Assembly: GCF_000720475.1 (NCBI RefSeq)
Contig: NZ_JOAP01000022.1
Span: forward strand, 1-64,000
Length of the DNA: 64,000 nucleotides
Origin: Streptomyces aureocirculatus
GTDB lineage: Bacteria; Actinomycetota; Actinomycetes; Streptomycetales; Streptomycetaceae
Reading direction: 5' to 3'
Below, piece by piece: positions 19,140-28,045 of the stretch (position 1 is the first letter of the stretch; each line of letters starts with the position of its first letter). Below the pieces are notes generated by a model. It searched no databases. It worked only from the letters and a program-made list of their open reading frames with translations, and was not told the DNA's origin. The translations under genes and the position numbers were made by a program.

Positions 19140-20641
19140 CTACAGGTGCCCGCCCCCTGCCCGCGGTGACCCTGACGGTGGCAGGGTGCCGGCAGGGTGA
19201 TCATCAATCCAGGACAGGCCGCCGATGTCGAGGCGGTGGCGGGTGCGGGTGACGGCGACGTAGGCGAGGCGGGCTTCGCCGTCGTCGATCGGGCCGGGTA
19301 CCGCGCGGCCGGTGTCGTCCATCTGGTCGCTGTCCTTGGGCGGGGTGAAGTCGTCGGCGATTTTCACCCGCGGCCATTCGCGGCCCTTGGCCTTGTGGGC
19401 GGTGGAGACGGTGACGCCGGCCTGTTGTTCGGGGACGAGTTGAGCGACAGCGCTGAGAATGGCGTCGGTGCCGTGGGTGTCGACGAGGTCGACCAGCGGC
19501 TGCAGGTCCCGTCCGGCGGGGTCGTGGGCGGCGTAGTCCTGCAGCTCGCCCCAGGAGGGAAAGAGGATCAGTTCGGGATGGGTGGTGCGGCGGCCTTCCT
19601 TCAGGTCGTGGGCGGCCAGGGCCAGGGCGCGCAGGCTGCCTCCTCCTCCGACTAGGGCCACCCGGTATCCGGTCGCCAGCAGTTCCATGACCTGGGCCAT
19701 GGCGCCGACGTTAGTACGGCACAGCACGGCATCGGGCCGGTCGAGGGGACCGAGTTCGGTGGGCACGCTCTCGGTGCCGGTCAGGCGGATGGGGACCTCG
19801 GCGATGGTCAGCCAGCGGTTGGCTTCTTCGGCGAGCCGGGGGCCGAAGCGGAAGGACTGGGAGAGGGCGAGCTGAGTGCCGTCGAAGCCGGTCATGATGT
19901 CTTTGGCGCCGCGCCAGTGGTAGATGGCCTGGGCGGAGTCGCCGACCATGACCAGCTGGGCGTGGCCGCGCTGGTCGAGGAAGATTTGTTCGACGACGGG
20001 GTTGGTGTCCTGGGCCTCGTCCAGGAGCAGAAAGTCGGTGTCGATCTTCGGACTCGTGAGGGCCCAGATTTTCAGGTACTGGTCGTGGTCGAAGCGGACC
20101 GCGCCCTCGTCCGGGTGCTGGAGGTCGGCCCAGACCTTGCGGGCAAAGGGGACGATGTGGTCGGCGAGTTGGGCGTGCAGGGTGCTGTCTTCGAGGCCGC
20201 GCAGATGCGGGACGTGGTGGCGGGTGATCGTCGGGTCGGCGGTGTGGCAGAAACGGGCCACGGTGCGCAGCGCGGCATTGGAGAGGGTCTTCTGTGACAG
20301 GTCGCGCTCGCCGATGCGGATGGCCTTGGTGATGCCGAGGGCGTGTCCGGTCTGCCAGGCGGGGCGGCGGGGGGCGTTCAGGCGGCGAGTGTAGCGGTGG
20401 CCGACGGCTGCGTAGGCCAGGGCGTGGGCGGTCTTGCAGCTGACGGTGGACGGGAAGCGGGAGCGCGCGTCCTGGGCGATGGCCCGGTTTAGGCGAGGTA
20501 GCGTCCGCGGCGCGCGGTGGCGTGGGCGAGCTGGGCCAGGGTGGTGGTCTTGCCGGTGCCTGCCCCGGCCTGGAGAGCCAGGTGATGGCCTGCGTGGAAA
20601 GCGTCGGCCGCTGCCTGCTGTTCGTCGGTGGGGTTCAGCAT
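19140..20641 (-). pseudogene. UvrD/Rep-type superfamily 1 helicase, one frameshift
   Basis: The ATG at 20641 gives MLNPTDEQQAAADAF and Walker A QAGAGTGKTTTL. At 20489-20491 a TAA appears after GRYLA; adding one base restores NRAIAQDARSRFP and the rest of the helicase. Further motifs are LLLDEAQDTNPV (Walker B), VMVGDSAQAIYHWRGA, VSTAHKAKGREW and YVAVTRTRHRLD. The protein unwinds DNA 3' to 5' with ATP. The ATG lies 7 bases upstream of the preceding gene's stop, suggesting coupling. Sequence error or recent inactivation are equally possible. A short C-terminal fragment of a similar helicase lies at 42215-42397. Confidence 0.82.
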
Positions 20642-21111
20642 CGCGCGACTCCAGGGATGTGAGTGAGGGCGCGCCCGATGGCTGCCAGGAGGTGAGGAGC
20701 GGTGGCGTGGGCGAGCAGGTGGCGGACTGCCTGGTCGAGGCGATCGGCCGCCTCGCTGGCGTGCCGGGCGAGGGCCCAGAGAAGGACCATCTGCAAGAAG
20801 AGCGGGAGCGGTTGTCCAGCTTTGTCGGCGGCGGCCTTCAGAGCGGTGTGGGTGGCGGGCTGGAAGGCGACGTTGAGGAGGATCTCGCCGTCCGCGTCGG
20901 GGTAGTGCGTGGTGATCACGTCGATAGGCAGCCGTCCGCCGATCTGGCGGCGCAGCCGGGTAAGGGCCTTCCCCGGGGTCTTGGCGCGCACCAGGGCCAG
21001 GAGATGGGTGCTGTCGTGGTTGGCCGCGAGCGGCATCGTGCGGGTGGCTTGGTGAAGTTCGGCCGGGGTAAGGGGCCGGGTCAGGGTGACGTCCAGGGCG
21101 TGGTGCGGCAT
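20635..21111 (-). CDS. Conserved hypothetical protein coupled to UvrD helicase
   Basis: A 158-residue protein from the ATG at 21111 (MPHHALDVTLTRPLTPAEL). I do not recognise a domain. It contains a region with many Ala, Leu and His residues and a conserved-looking ITTHYPDADGEILLNVAF core. It has no signal peptide or membrane segment. It sits between the DUF6083 gene (2 bases between their ends) and the UvrD helicase gene, whose start it overlaps, so all three are probably one transcript. A role with the helicase is inferred from position only. Confidence 0.6.
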   Translation of the reverse strand: MPHHALDVTLTRPLTPAELHQATRTMPLAANHDSTHLLALVRAKTPGKALTRLRRQIGGRLPIDVITTHYPDADGEILLNVAFQPATHTALKAAADKAGQPLPLFLQMVLLWALARHASEAADRLDQAVRHLLAHATAPHLLAAIGRALTHIPGVARC

Positions 21112-21113
21112 CG

Positions 21114-21968
21114 TCACGCCTTCCCGCGCCGGTCGGGCGTGGCGTGCGGCAGGCGGGTGTGGATGTGTACCGCGTGCAGGAGGGGGTCGAAGACCTGCCA
21201 CCCGGCCAAAGCGAGATCGGCGGCGCCCGGGGTCGCGGCGTGGTCCGGGCAGCGCTGGGTGCGCCAGCGCAGCTGCTCGGCGTACGGCAGGCGGCTGAGG
21301 TCGTAGACGGCCATCAGGGCGGCGGGCAGGGCGAGTTGGCCGCGTTGCGGACTTGTGGGCAGAAGGGTCCACACGCCTTGAGGGGCGTTGGGCGGGAGCA
21401 CGGGCTGCGGGCAGCGGTGTCGGTGTCGGGTCTGGGCCACACACCGGATGTCCTCGATGGGGGTCTGAGCGAGGTAGCGGCCCAGCAGCAGCTGCACGAC
21501 GGGACGGCCCCGGCTGGAGGGGGGTTCACCGGCGGGTGTGGGCGCGGCCGGGGTGAAGGTGCCGGTGTCGATCAGGCGGCGGGAGCGGACGGCGAGCCGG
21601 CGACGCATCTCCTCGACGGCTGGGGTCAGCCGGTCGGTTGGGGTGCGGCGAGGGCAGAGCACCCTGTGCAGGATGTGGCACCAGGCGCTGCCGTCGCCGT
21701 GCGGGTGGGCGATACCGCGGCTCACGTGCCAGCGGCAGGAAGCAGGCACCTGGGCGGTGGCCAGCTCCGCGGGGTGCAGGGCGATGGGCCGCTGGTCGGC
21801 GCGCTGGTAGAAGTCGATGCGGTTGCCGCACAGGCGGCAGCGGCCGCTCTGGCCGGCGCGCACCAGGCGGCTGGGGCTGGTGGCGGCCACCCGCAGCGGA
21901 CGGCGCGTCGGTGTGGTGCGGGGGCTGCCGTCCCAGTGGCGGGCGGCGCAGGCGGGGTGAGGGCTCAT
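21114..21968 (-). CDS. DUF6083 domain protein
   Basis: From the ATG at 21968 (MSPHPACAARHWDGS) the N-terminal 100 residues match the DUF6083 pattern: SPSRLVRAGQSGRCRLCGNRIDFYQRAD followed by RPIALHPAEL and a zinc-binding arrangement with CRWH and HGDGSAWCHILHRVLCP. The C-terminal half includes a second segment with CVAQ, a Leu-rich stretch (ALPAALMAVYDLSRLPYAEQL) and RTQRCPDHA. Function is unknown; the family is common in Streptomyces accessory DNA. It is followed directly by the 158-residue gene and the UvrD helicase, and preceded by an XRE regulator, which may control the group. Confidence 0.75.
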   Translation of the reverse strand: MSPHPACAARHWDGSPRTTPTRRPLRVAATSPSRLVRAGQSGRCRLCGNRIDFYQRADQRPIALHPAELATAQVPASCRWHVSRGIAHPHGDGSAWCHILHRVLCPRRTPTDRLTPAVEEMRRRLAVRSRRLIDTGTFTPAAPTPAGEPPSSRGRPVVQLLLGRYLAQTPIEDIRCVAQTRHRHRCPQPVLPPNAPQGVWTLLPTSPQRGQLALPAALMAVYDLSRLPYAEQLRWRTQRCPDHAATPGAADLALAGWQVFDPLLHAVHIHTRLPHATPDRRGKA

Positions 21969-22140
21969 GGCGGTGAACGTGCCAGGCCGCACGCCGCCAA
22001 GCCGGTGCGGCAACACCCGTTGTCCAGCGAATGGCGCACTACAGGGGAACGCGCATACGGAAGCAGGAACACCTGCCCGATGCCCGGTCACCGTTTCGGG
22101 TGATGTCGCGCCGCGGCGGCGGTGGTTCCCGGTGGGCGGG

Positions 22141-22404
22141 TCAGGGTTGCGGCGTGCCGGACGGGGCGTGGTCGGAGCACAGCGCCCCAAGGAGCTGTTC
22201 GATGGGGACATCGAAGGCGTGGGCGATGGCATGCCAGGTGGTGACGCTACCAGTGGTGCGGCCGTGTTCCAGGTCGATGAGGGTGCGGCGGGCCAGGCCG
22301 CTGCGGCCGGCGAGTTCGTCGAAGGTCCAGCCGCGCTCGCCCCTGAGCCGCGCGAGTTCGACGCGCAGCGCGAGGAGGTCGGGATCGGGCGGCAAGATCG
22401 TCAC
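22141..22404 (-). CDS. XRE-family HTH transcriptional regulator
   Basis: A GTG at 22404 (VTILPPDPDLLALR) is the chosen start; an upstream start at 22455 would overlap the operator-like palindrome. The protein is an 87-residue helix-turn-helix regulator: LRGERGWTFDELAGRSGLARRTLIDLEHGRTTGSVTTWHAIAHAFDVP is a complete XRE/lambda-repressor-type domain with no effector domain. It lies between the divergent gene at 22582 and the DUF6083/UvrD operon. The perfect palindrome at 22439-22456 is its likely binding site. Confidence 0.8.
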   Translation of the reverse strand: MTILPPDPDLLALRVELARLRGERGWTFDELAGRSGLARRTLIDLEHGRTTGSVTTWHAIAHAFDVPIEQLLGALCSDHAPSGTPQP

Positions 22405-22438
22405 CCCACCATCCGACGGTGCAGAACCCTGCCCTGTC

Positions 22439-22456
22439 AGTGCAGACCTCTGCACT
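22439..22456. promoter_or_regulatory. Perfect 18-bp palindrome, probable XRE operator
   Basis: AGTGCAGACCTCTGCACT has two perfect 8-base arms with a 2-base centre. Two extra half-sites, GTGCAGA near 22420 and GTGCAGG near 22484, stand on either side. The region lies between the XRE regulator gene (minus) and the gene at 22582 (plus), where a repressor could control both. Confidence 0.6.
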
Positions 22457-22581
22457 ATTTGCTAGGGAAGGGGTGACATTCACAGTGCAGGGACCAGCGC
22501 TACGGTGCGGCCTGCTCCCGCTCCTGCCGAGTGGGGTGCGGGAGTTCAGCGGCACGGATCGATCGGAGGACCACGAGCCCG

Positions 22582-23622
22582 ATGAGGCTCTCCACCACGC
22601 GCGAAGCGGTGCAGCGCATCTGGACGGTGCGACTGCACCCGCAGGCCGGCGGCCCGCTGCTGGCCTGCCCTCATCCCCGCTGCGCGGCAGCCACTCCCTT
22701 GCCGGCCGACTCCGCCCGGTCCGCGGCGCTGACACACCTGGCCCGTCATGCCCGGGCAGACGTGCTGCCCCCGCATCTGCGGACCTGCCAGTGCCGGGCG
22801 CGGGGGTGCGCCTGGCACCGGCCCCATCGCGGGTGCGCCGGGCCGGTGCTGCTCGCGTTGACCCGCTACCGCAGCGGCCGCGCCTGGCGTCTGGCCGACG
22901 CCTGCGCCGCCTGCGCCGCGGCGATGAGCCACACGGCCGTCGTACCCGACACGTCGCTCAGGCCTGGGCGCAGATGCCCGGCGTCCCGCACGCCGGCTGC
23001 TGCGCCCAGGCCGCTTCATGGACCGGGTGAGCGCCTGCGGGTGCGGGAGATGCTCACCTATCTCGCGGCGGCGCTGCCCCGCTTCACCTCCCCGGCCGCC
23101 CGTCTGCTTGCCCTGCAGTGCGCTCTGCGTGCCGATGCCGGCGCTTATGTCCGGCTGCCGGGCAGTCTGTTGCGCGGCATGCGGCTGTACGGGCGCGGAG
23201 AGCTGTGGCAGGAGTTGGAGCATGCCGGCTGGCTGCGCTGCAGGGCCGATAGGCATCCGCACATGAAGGCCCAGCTGCTCGATGCCGCGCTCCTCGCCCA
23301 GGGAGCCGGGCGCCGTGTGCGGGCCCGTGCCGCCCAGTGGGCGCTGCGTCCCGCCCCGGTAGCTCTGCCTTCCGGGTGGCCGCCGTCCGTGCAGCTGACC
23401 GCACTGGCCGTGGCCTCCTGCACGTCGGGGGAGGCCGGCAGTATCGACATGGAGGTGCTCGCCCGGCTGTGCGGTCACTCACCCCACCAGGCCGAGGAAC
23501 TCCTCGACCGGCTGGTCATTACGCGCATGCTGACTTCCTGGCGGTACTGCCGGGAGACCGACGAAGTCTCCTGGCACCTTCCGTCTCCGGCCAACGCGGG
23601 CCGCACATCTGCGCAGCAGTGA
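22582..23622 (+). CDS. Cys/His-rich hypothetical protein with C-terminal winged helix
   Basis: The ATG at 22582 (MRLSTTREAVQRIWTV) follows GGAGGA by about 11 bases. The first 120 residues hold many paired cysteines and histidines (CPHPRC, CQCRARGCAWHRPHRGC, ADACAACAAA), which suggests a zinc-binding module. The C-terminal third, with VLARLCGHSPHQAEELLDRLVITRMLTSW, looks like a winged helix. I know similar proteins only as uncharacterised Streptomyces plasmid or arm proteins. It is divergent from the XRE regulator and shares its palindromic operator region. DNA or RNA binding is inferred from composition. Confidence 0.65.
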   Translation: MRLSTTREAVQRIWTVRLHPQAGGPLLACPHPRCAAATPLPADSARSAALTHLARHARADVLPPHLRTCQCRARGCAWHRPHRGCAGPVLLALTRYRSGRAWRLADACAACAAAMSHTAVVPDTSLRPGRRCPASRTPAAAPRPLHGPGERLRVREMLTYLAAALPRFTSPAARLLALQCALRADAGAYVRLPGSLLRGMRLYGRGELWQELEHAGWLRCRADRHPHMKAQLLDAALLAQGAGRRVRARAAQWALRPAPVALPSGWPPSVQLTALAVASCTSGEAGSIDMEVLARLCGHSPHQAEELLDRLVITRMLTSWRYCRETDEVSWHLPSPANAGRTSAQQ

Positions 23623-23624
23623 CC

Positions 23625-24000
23625 ATGCCCCCTGCCGGCCGCCGCGCCCGGCGGGAGAGAGTGAGACACCATTCGGCACGAACATCCGGCTCCGCATCCA
23701 AGAAATCTGCCGCCAAGAAGACCGCGGCCAAACCCCTCGTCCGCGACGCCGACTCTCGTCGAATTGCTCCGCACTCACCTGGCGCAGCAGAGCGAGCCCT
23801 GCTCTGCCGCAGAAATCTCCTCCGCACTGGGGCAGGACCATCCCGACCGCAACATCAAGAACACCGTCGTGCGCACCAGCCTCAAGGGACTCGTTGCCAA
23901 GGGCCATGCTCGCCGTACCAAGCAGGGCTCGTCCGTCTTCTATACCGCCGCGGCCACCCAGAAACCCGCTGCGGCCGAGCCGGAGGCAGCGGCCGGCTGA
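23625..24000 (+). CDS. Basic-tailed winged-helix protein, frame disturbed
   Basis: From the ATG at 23625 the N-terminus is strongly basic (RRARRERVRHH, SASKKSAAKKTAAK), like a histone H1-type tail. At the run of four C near 23734 similarity moves into another frame, as if one C were extra, giving SSATPTLVELLRTHLAQQ and then a winged-helix-like segment (CSAAEISSALGQDHP, VVRTSLKGLVAKGHARRTKQGSSVFY) ending at 24000. Without correction only 78 residues can be read from 23764. It is probably a small DNA-binding protein, perhaps nucleoid-associated or a regulator. The stop and start of the preceding gene are nearly contiguous. Confidence 0.5.
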
Positions 24001-24263
24001 GCATCCGCCGACCGGCCAGCGCACTCCTCCGTCCCGCAATCCGACGGCCCCGGCGCCGAAGGTCACGGCGCTGGGTGCGAACCCGGCGTACCGCCATGAG
24101 CGGCTGAGACAGTGCCGAGCAGTCGGGTGACAGGGATTGCGCTGGGCCCTGACCCGAAATTTCCGTGTGCCGTCGAGCCGGCGGTGCGGAAGTCGCAGGC
24201 GGGCAGTCACTCAGCGGCGGCGGGATGTGGGCACCTATGATCTCAGCGGGCGCTCCGGAGGTA

Positions 24264-24986
24264 TCAGCGCGGGCGCCAGGTGCGGATCTCCAGGTGGATG
24301 ATGTGCGCATCCGGGCGGATGCGACCGGTCTCCACGAGCCATTGATGGACGGCTGCGGTGACGTCTCCGCCTGCGGCGTCGACGCGTTGGGCAAAGCTGG
24401 CGGCGTCGTGCCCGCCGGTCTGGGCGGAGCCGTAGGAGCGCTCCTCGGTGTGATCGGCGCGCTGGATGACGTCACGGCGGATGCCGGGTGAGTCGGTGCG
24501 GCTGCCGGAGGGGTGCAGGTAGCCGGTCTTGGCCAGGCGGACAGTGAAGGCCAGGCGCAGGCCGTGGCGGGCGGCTTCGGCGATCAGGGGGCGCAGTCGG
24601 GAGGAGCCGGAGGCGATCGCCTGGGCGCCGACGCGGCCGGTGCCGGAGCCGGTGGGGGTGATCAGGACGGCCTTGCTGCGCACCCGGGCTGTGGCACCGG
24701 AGGTAGTGGTGCGGCGGGTGATGTGGCGGCTTGCGATGGAGGCGAGGTCGGGGAGGTCGGTGATGCCGCCGGCCTGGACGGCGGCCAGGACCTGACGCAG
24801 GGCCGGGACGAAGGCAGCGCCTTTGTTCTTTGTATAGAACTGGGAGACCAGAGAGGCGTCACGGTTGATGATGCGGGCGATGTCGCGCTTGGTGTAGCCG
24901 GCTGTCTGCATCTGGTCGGCCAGCTGGGCGGCCTCGTTCAATTCGCGTTGCCCGGTGGGACGGTTGCGGCGGGGGCGGGGTGGCAT
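24264..24986 (-). CDS. Tpg-like putative telomere terminal protein
   Basis: A 240-residue basic protein from the ATG at 24986 (MPPRPRRNRPTGQREL). The N-terminal HTH (GYTKRDIARIINRDASLVSQFY) is followed by a long Arg/Thr-rich region (SRHITRRTTTSGATARVRSK). The C-terminal part (DSPGIRRDVIQ.., DAASFAQRVDAAGGDVTAAVHQWL, IIHLEIRTW) resembles in layout the end of Streptomyces Tpg proteins, which cap telomere 5' ends and prime end replication. Tpg is usually about 185 residues, so this is longer and divergent. It follows the large Tap-like gene with a TGATG overlap, the order known for tap-tpg. An alternative reading is an HTH regulator. The function is inferred from layout and context. Confidence 0.5.
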   Translation of the reverse strand: MPPRPRRNRPTGQRELNEAAQLADQMQTAGYTKRDIARIINRDASLVSQFYTKNKGAAFVPALRQVLAAVQAGGITDLPDLASIASRHITRRTTTSGATARVRSKAVLITPTGSGTGRVGAQAIASGSSRLRPLIAEAARHGLRLAFTVRLAKTGYLHPSGSRTDSPGIRRDVIQRADHTEERSYGSAQTGGHDAASFAQRVDAAGGDVTAAVHQWLVETGRIRPDAHIIHLEIRTWRPR

Positions 24987-27106
24987 CAGGCCTCTCCTGC
25001 GCTGGGGGTGAGGGCGGCGCGTCCGGCGTCCCGGAGGGTGAGGAGTTCTGCCTCGGTGGTGGGTGCGGCTACGGGGCCGGTGAGGTGGCCCTTGAGCAGG
25101 TAGTCGCCGGGCTGATGGTGGTGCGGCCAGGCCTGCGGCTGGGTGAGATAGAGGGCGTCGGTACGGAAGGCGACGACGCTGCCGGGCTCGGTGTGCAGGG
25201 CTCCGGCGTGGACGTTGTCGTCGCGGTGGCGCTGGGTGAGGAGGGCGGCGCGGGCGCCGGACCAGATTGCGGCGGCCCATTCGGGGTGGGCGTTGGGGTC
25301 GCGGCTGAAGCCGGTGGGCTTCTGCCAGGTGATCTGTTCGTCGTCGAAGCCGATGATTTCGGCGTCCGGCGGGATGTCGCGCTCCAGGGTGCGGGGGGTG
25401 GTGCCGGTGACCATGCGGGGGCGCTGGGCGAAGGAGCCGATGCCGTACAGGAGGATGGCGCGTACCGCGCGGGAGGCGAGGTGGGCGGCGCGGGCCTGCT
25501 GGGCGTCGCCCTGGAAGTGGGCCTGGGCGGAGAGGTTGGTCCAGGTCTCTTTGAGTTTCTTGGCCCAGTCGTCGAGGGGTTTGCCGTCCTCCCACAGGAT
25601 GCCGTCGAGGATTTCGATCTTCCACGGGGTGATGGGGTTGGTCAGGGCGGTGTGGATTTCGGGGCCGCCGGCCCAGGTAGTGAAGGTCGTGCCCGGGGTT
25701 GTCGGGTAGTGCCAGGCGCGGTCGCCCGGTGCCGGGGCGGGCAGGATGCCGACGTGGTTCCAGGTGTCGGGGACGGTGGCCCGCACCTGCCAGTGGCCGC
25801 AGCCGTACAGGGCCCGGGTCTGTTCCTTCTCGCTCCAGGAGGCGAAGGTGGCGGCGGTGATCCGGCGGGGGGTGCCGACCGGGGACTTCCAGGTGTGTTT
25901 GGCGTAGGCGAAGGTGCGGTCGTACTCGACGAGTTGGGGCAGCCGCTTGGGGACACGGGGCGGGAGGATGAGTTCGTTGCGGCCCTGGCCGGCGGTGGCG
26001 TGCAGCAGCCCGCGCAGCTCCTCGGACAGGACAGGAAAGCCTTCGGCGTACTGGCCGCGGGTGGGGATGGTACGGGTCCACAGGTCGCGGCCGGTCTGCG
26101 ACGGGGAGCCCATGATGACCGCATCGGGCCAGTGGCGGCGCAGTGCCTGCCACAGCAGCACGAACGCGTCCCGGACGGTGGCCGGGTCATCGCCGCCGGT
26201 GTCGACCCACTCCCCCACCGAGCGGATTTCCACATGCTGGTCGCCGTTGTCGCGCTGGTAGCGGCCGACGGGATGACGGGCGTGGACGAAGTGCCCGGCC
26301 ATCCGGTCTCTGCCGCGGCCGGTGTCGGTGCGCCAGCCCGGCGTGGGGGCATTCAGCCAGGCCGCGACCGCATCCCGCAGATACGGATAGCGGTCGGCGT
26401 CACGGTGCCAGGGGTCACCGGCGGTGATGTAGATGCGCTCCGTGCCTTCGGGCAGGGTATGGAAGACAGCGGTCAGAATGGCAGCGACCGAGGTGTCAGC
26501 CAGATCGAGGCGGTAGGTCTGGCTGCGGTGCACCAGCACGCCCGTGTCCGTGTCCAGGAAGACCGTGGAGCGGGCCTGCTGGGTGAAGTTCGGCGGCGTG
26601 GAGAGCAGGTTCGGGGTGTGCGTGAACCAACTGTTGCCCGCTGCCCCCTCGGGGATCGACGGCAGGGCACGCGGCGCGTTGGGGGCCACAACCTTCGCGG
26701 AGGCAGGGTCCTCGGCAGGAGCGGCCGGCGACGAGGCGACGACGGGCTGCGCTGCTGCGGCAGCGGCCATCGCGGGCGCCACCGCTCCCTTGTGAGCGGC
26801 GGGATGGGGCGGAGCCTCGGTGCCGTCGGCGGTGGCCGGGGCGTCCGGCTCGGGGTGGGACCGGGCGGTCTCGGCTGCGGTGAGGCGGTCGGGGGCCAAC
26901 GCGGGGGCCAAAGTGACGACATCCGCAAGGCTGAGTCCAGCCGCCGGGGCGATCCGTTCCGCCTTCGCCTTCCCGTACCCGGCCAGCTGCGTGACCTGCC
27001 GGTCCCGCTCGGCCTCCAGCTTCGCCAGGGCGGCCCGGGTCTTTTTGATCTCGTCCCGTACGGTGCGCAGATCGGCGAGCGCGGCGCTGTAGCTCTGTGC
27101 ATCCAT
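24986..27106 (-). CDS. Tap-like protein with family-B polymerase-like motifs
   Basis: A 706-residue protein from the ATG at 27106 (MDAQSYSAALADLR). It opens with a coiled coil and a short HTH-like segment (AERIAPAAGLSLADVV), then an Ala/Pro-rich linker to about residue 170. The rest carries three motifs in the order of protein-primed family-B DNA polymerases: A, VEYDRTFAYAKHTWKSPVG near residue 392; B, RAILLYGIGSFAQRP near 552 (compare K..LNSLYGKFA); C, IIGFDDEQITW near 585 (compare YCDTDS). Tap of Streptomyces telomeres, as I recall it, has similarly degenerate motifs. The gene lies directly upstream of a Tpg-like gene and 25 bases after an HTH gene. Whether it polymerises DNA is unknown. 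Confidence 0.5.
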   Translation of the reverse strand: MDAQSYSAALADLRTVRDEIKKTRAALAKLEAERDRQVTQLAGYGKAKAERIAPAAGLSLADVVTLAPALAPDRLTAAETARSHPEPDAPATADGTEAPPHPAAHKGAVAPAMAAAAAAQPVVASSPAAPAEDPASAKVVAPNAPRALPSIPEGAAGNSWFTHTPNLLSTPPNFTQQARSTVFLDTDTGVLVHRSQTYRLDLADTSVAAILTAVFHTLPEGTERIYITAGDPWHRDADRYPYLRDAVAAWLNAPTPGWRTDTGRGRDRMAGHFVHARHPVGRYQRDNGDQHVEIRSVGEWVDTGGDDPATVRDAFVLLWQALRRHWPDAVIMGSPSQTGRDLWTRTIPTRGQYAEGFPVLSEELRGLLHATAGQGRNELILPPRVPKRLPQLVEYDRTFAYAKHTWKSPVGTPRRITAATFASWSEKEQTRALYGCGHWQVRATVPDTWNHVGILPAPAPGDRAWHYPTTPGTTFTTWAGGPEIHTALTNPITPWKIEILDGILWEDGKPLDDWAKKLKETWTNLSAQAHFQGDAQQARAAHLASRAVRAILLYGIGSFAQRPRMVTGTTPRTLERDIPPDAEIIGFDDEQITWQKPTGFSRDPNAHPEWAAAIWSGARAALLTQRHRDDNVHAGALHTEPGSVVAFRTDALYLTQPQAWPHHHQPGDYLLKGHLTGPVAAPTTEAELLTLRDAGRAALTPSAGEA

Positions 27107-27131
27107 CGAGCATTCCTTGTCCGGGCCAGGT

Positions 27132-27773
27132 TCAGTCGACGGTGGCGTGAGTGGAAACGTAGGCGAGGGCTCCGCCCGAGTGGGAGACCAGCCGCGTACC
27201 CAGCAGCTGTTCGGCAAGCTGCCGGTCGCCTCCGGTCTGGGAGGTGAGGCAGGTATGTGGGGCGGCCAGGTCGGTGACGTAGCCGGTCAGACGAGCGCCG
27301 GGAAAGGCGTGACGGCCCTCGGAGTTCTTCTCCCACCGCTGAAGGCCAGTCAAGACGGCCACCACGTAGCCCGCGAGCGTGACCGGCAGCACTCCCCCGG
27401 CCGCAACACTCGCCGGGTCGCACCGCCACCAGCCGCGCAGCGCCTTGAGCAGGTCATCGGGCGAGAGGGCAGCAGCGAAGCCGAGCCAGGAGCGTTCCGG
27501 TCCCTGCGTCCGCCGGGCCGCCTCGACCCGCAGGACGGCGATTTCCTGGACCGGCAGTCGATCGAGCGGCGCCTGCCGCCGCGTCTGCAGAGCCTGGACG
27601 ACTTCAAGCGGGACCATGACGCGTACGCCGCGGCGGGACAGGCCCGGCAACAGTCCTGCAGCGATGAGGCGGCGAAACGTGGTGATCGCGCAGCCGAGCT
27701 CTTCCGCGGCCTGTCCGGTCGTCAGCAGCACCCCATCCCCGCCTAATCCCTGCTCAGATATCTGATTCGGCAT
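27132..27773 (-). CDS. HTH (excisionase/MerR-type) DNA-binding protein
   Basis: The ATG at 27773 (MPNQISEQGLGGDG) is the most natural start. Residues 17-60 form a helix-turn-helix of the excisionase or MerR type: LLTTGQAAEELGCAITTFRRLIAAGLLPGLSRRGVRVMVPLEVVQAL. The remaining 150 residues are not recognised and end in GGALAYVSTHATVD. It precedes the Tap-like gene by 25 bases on the same strand and is probably the first gene of that operon, either as its regulator or as a telomere-binding partner. About 270 bases upstream hold no gene and must contain the promoter. Confidence 0.65.
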   Translation of the reverse strand: MPNQISEQGLGGDGVLLTTGQAAEELGCAITTFRRLIAAGLLPGLSRRGVRVMVPLEVVQALQTRRQAPLDRLPVQEIAVLRVEAARRTQGPERSWLGFAAALSPDDLLKALRGWWRCDPASVAAGGVLPVTLAGYVVAVLTGLQRWEKNSEGRHAFPGARLTGYVTDLAAPHTCLTSQTGGDRQLAEQLLGTRLVSHSGGALAYVSTHATVD

Positions 27774-28045
27774 GAAGTGTAGTTCGGAAGACGAAAGGGC
27801 GTCAAACTCTTGATGGCATGGCGTGGCCAGATGCGCCGGCCCAACCAGCAGAGGACGCGCACACCGGACCATGACCAGGCCGTCCGCTGCCAGGCAGCGC
27901 AGGCGTCCTGCGGGCCGCATCGGCTCCACCCTTTGGCTGCACCTCGGCGGCCCGCCGCAACAGCGTCCGACAGTCGGGGAGTTGCCCGAGAACTGCGGTT
28001 CGGCAACGGCCACGACCTGATGCTCTCTGGTCTCGTCGGTCCTGG

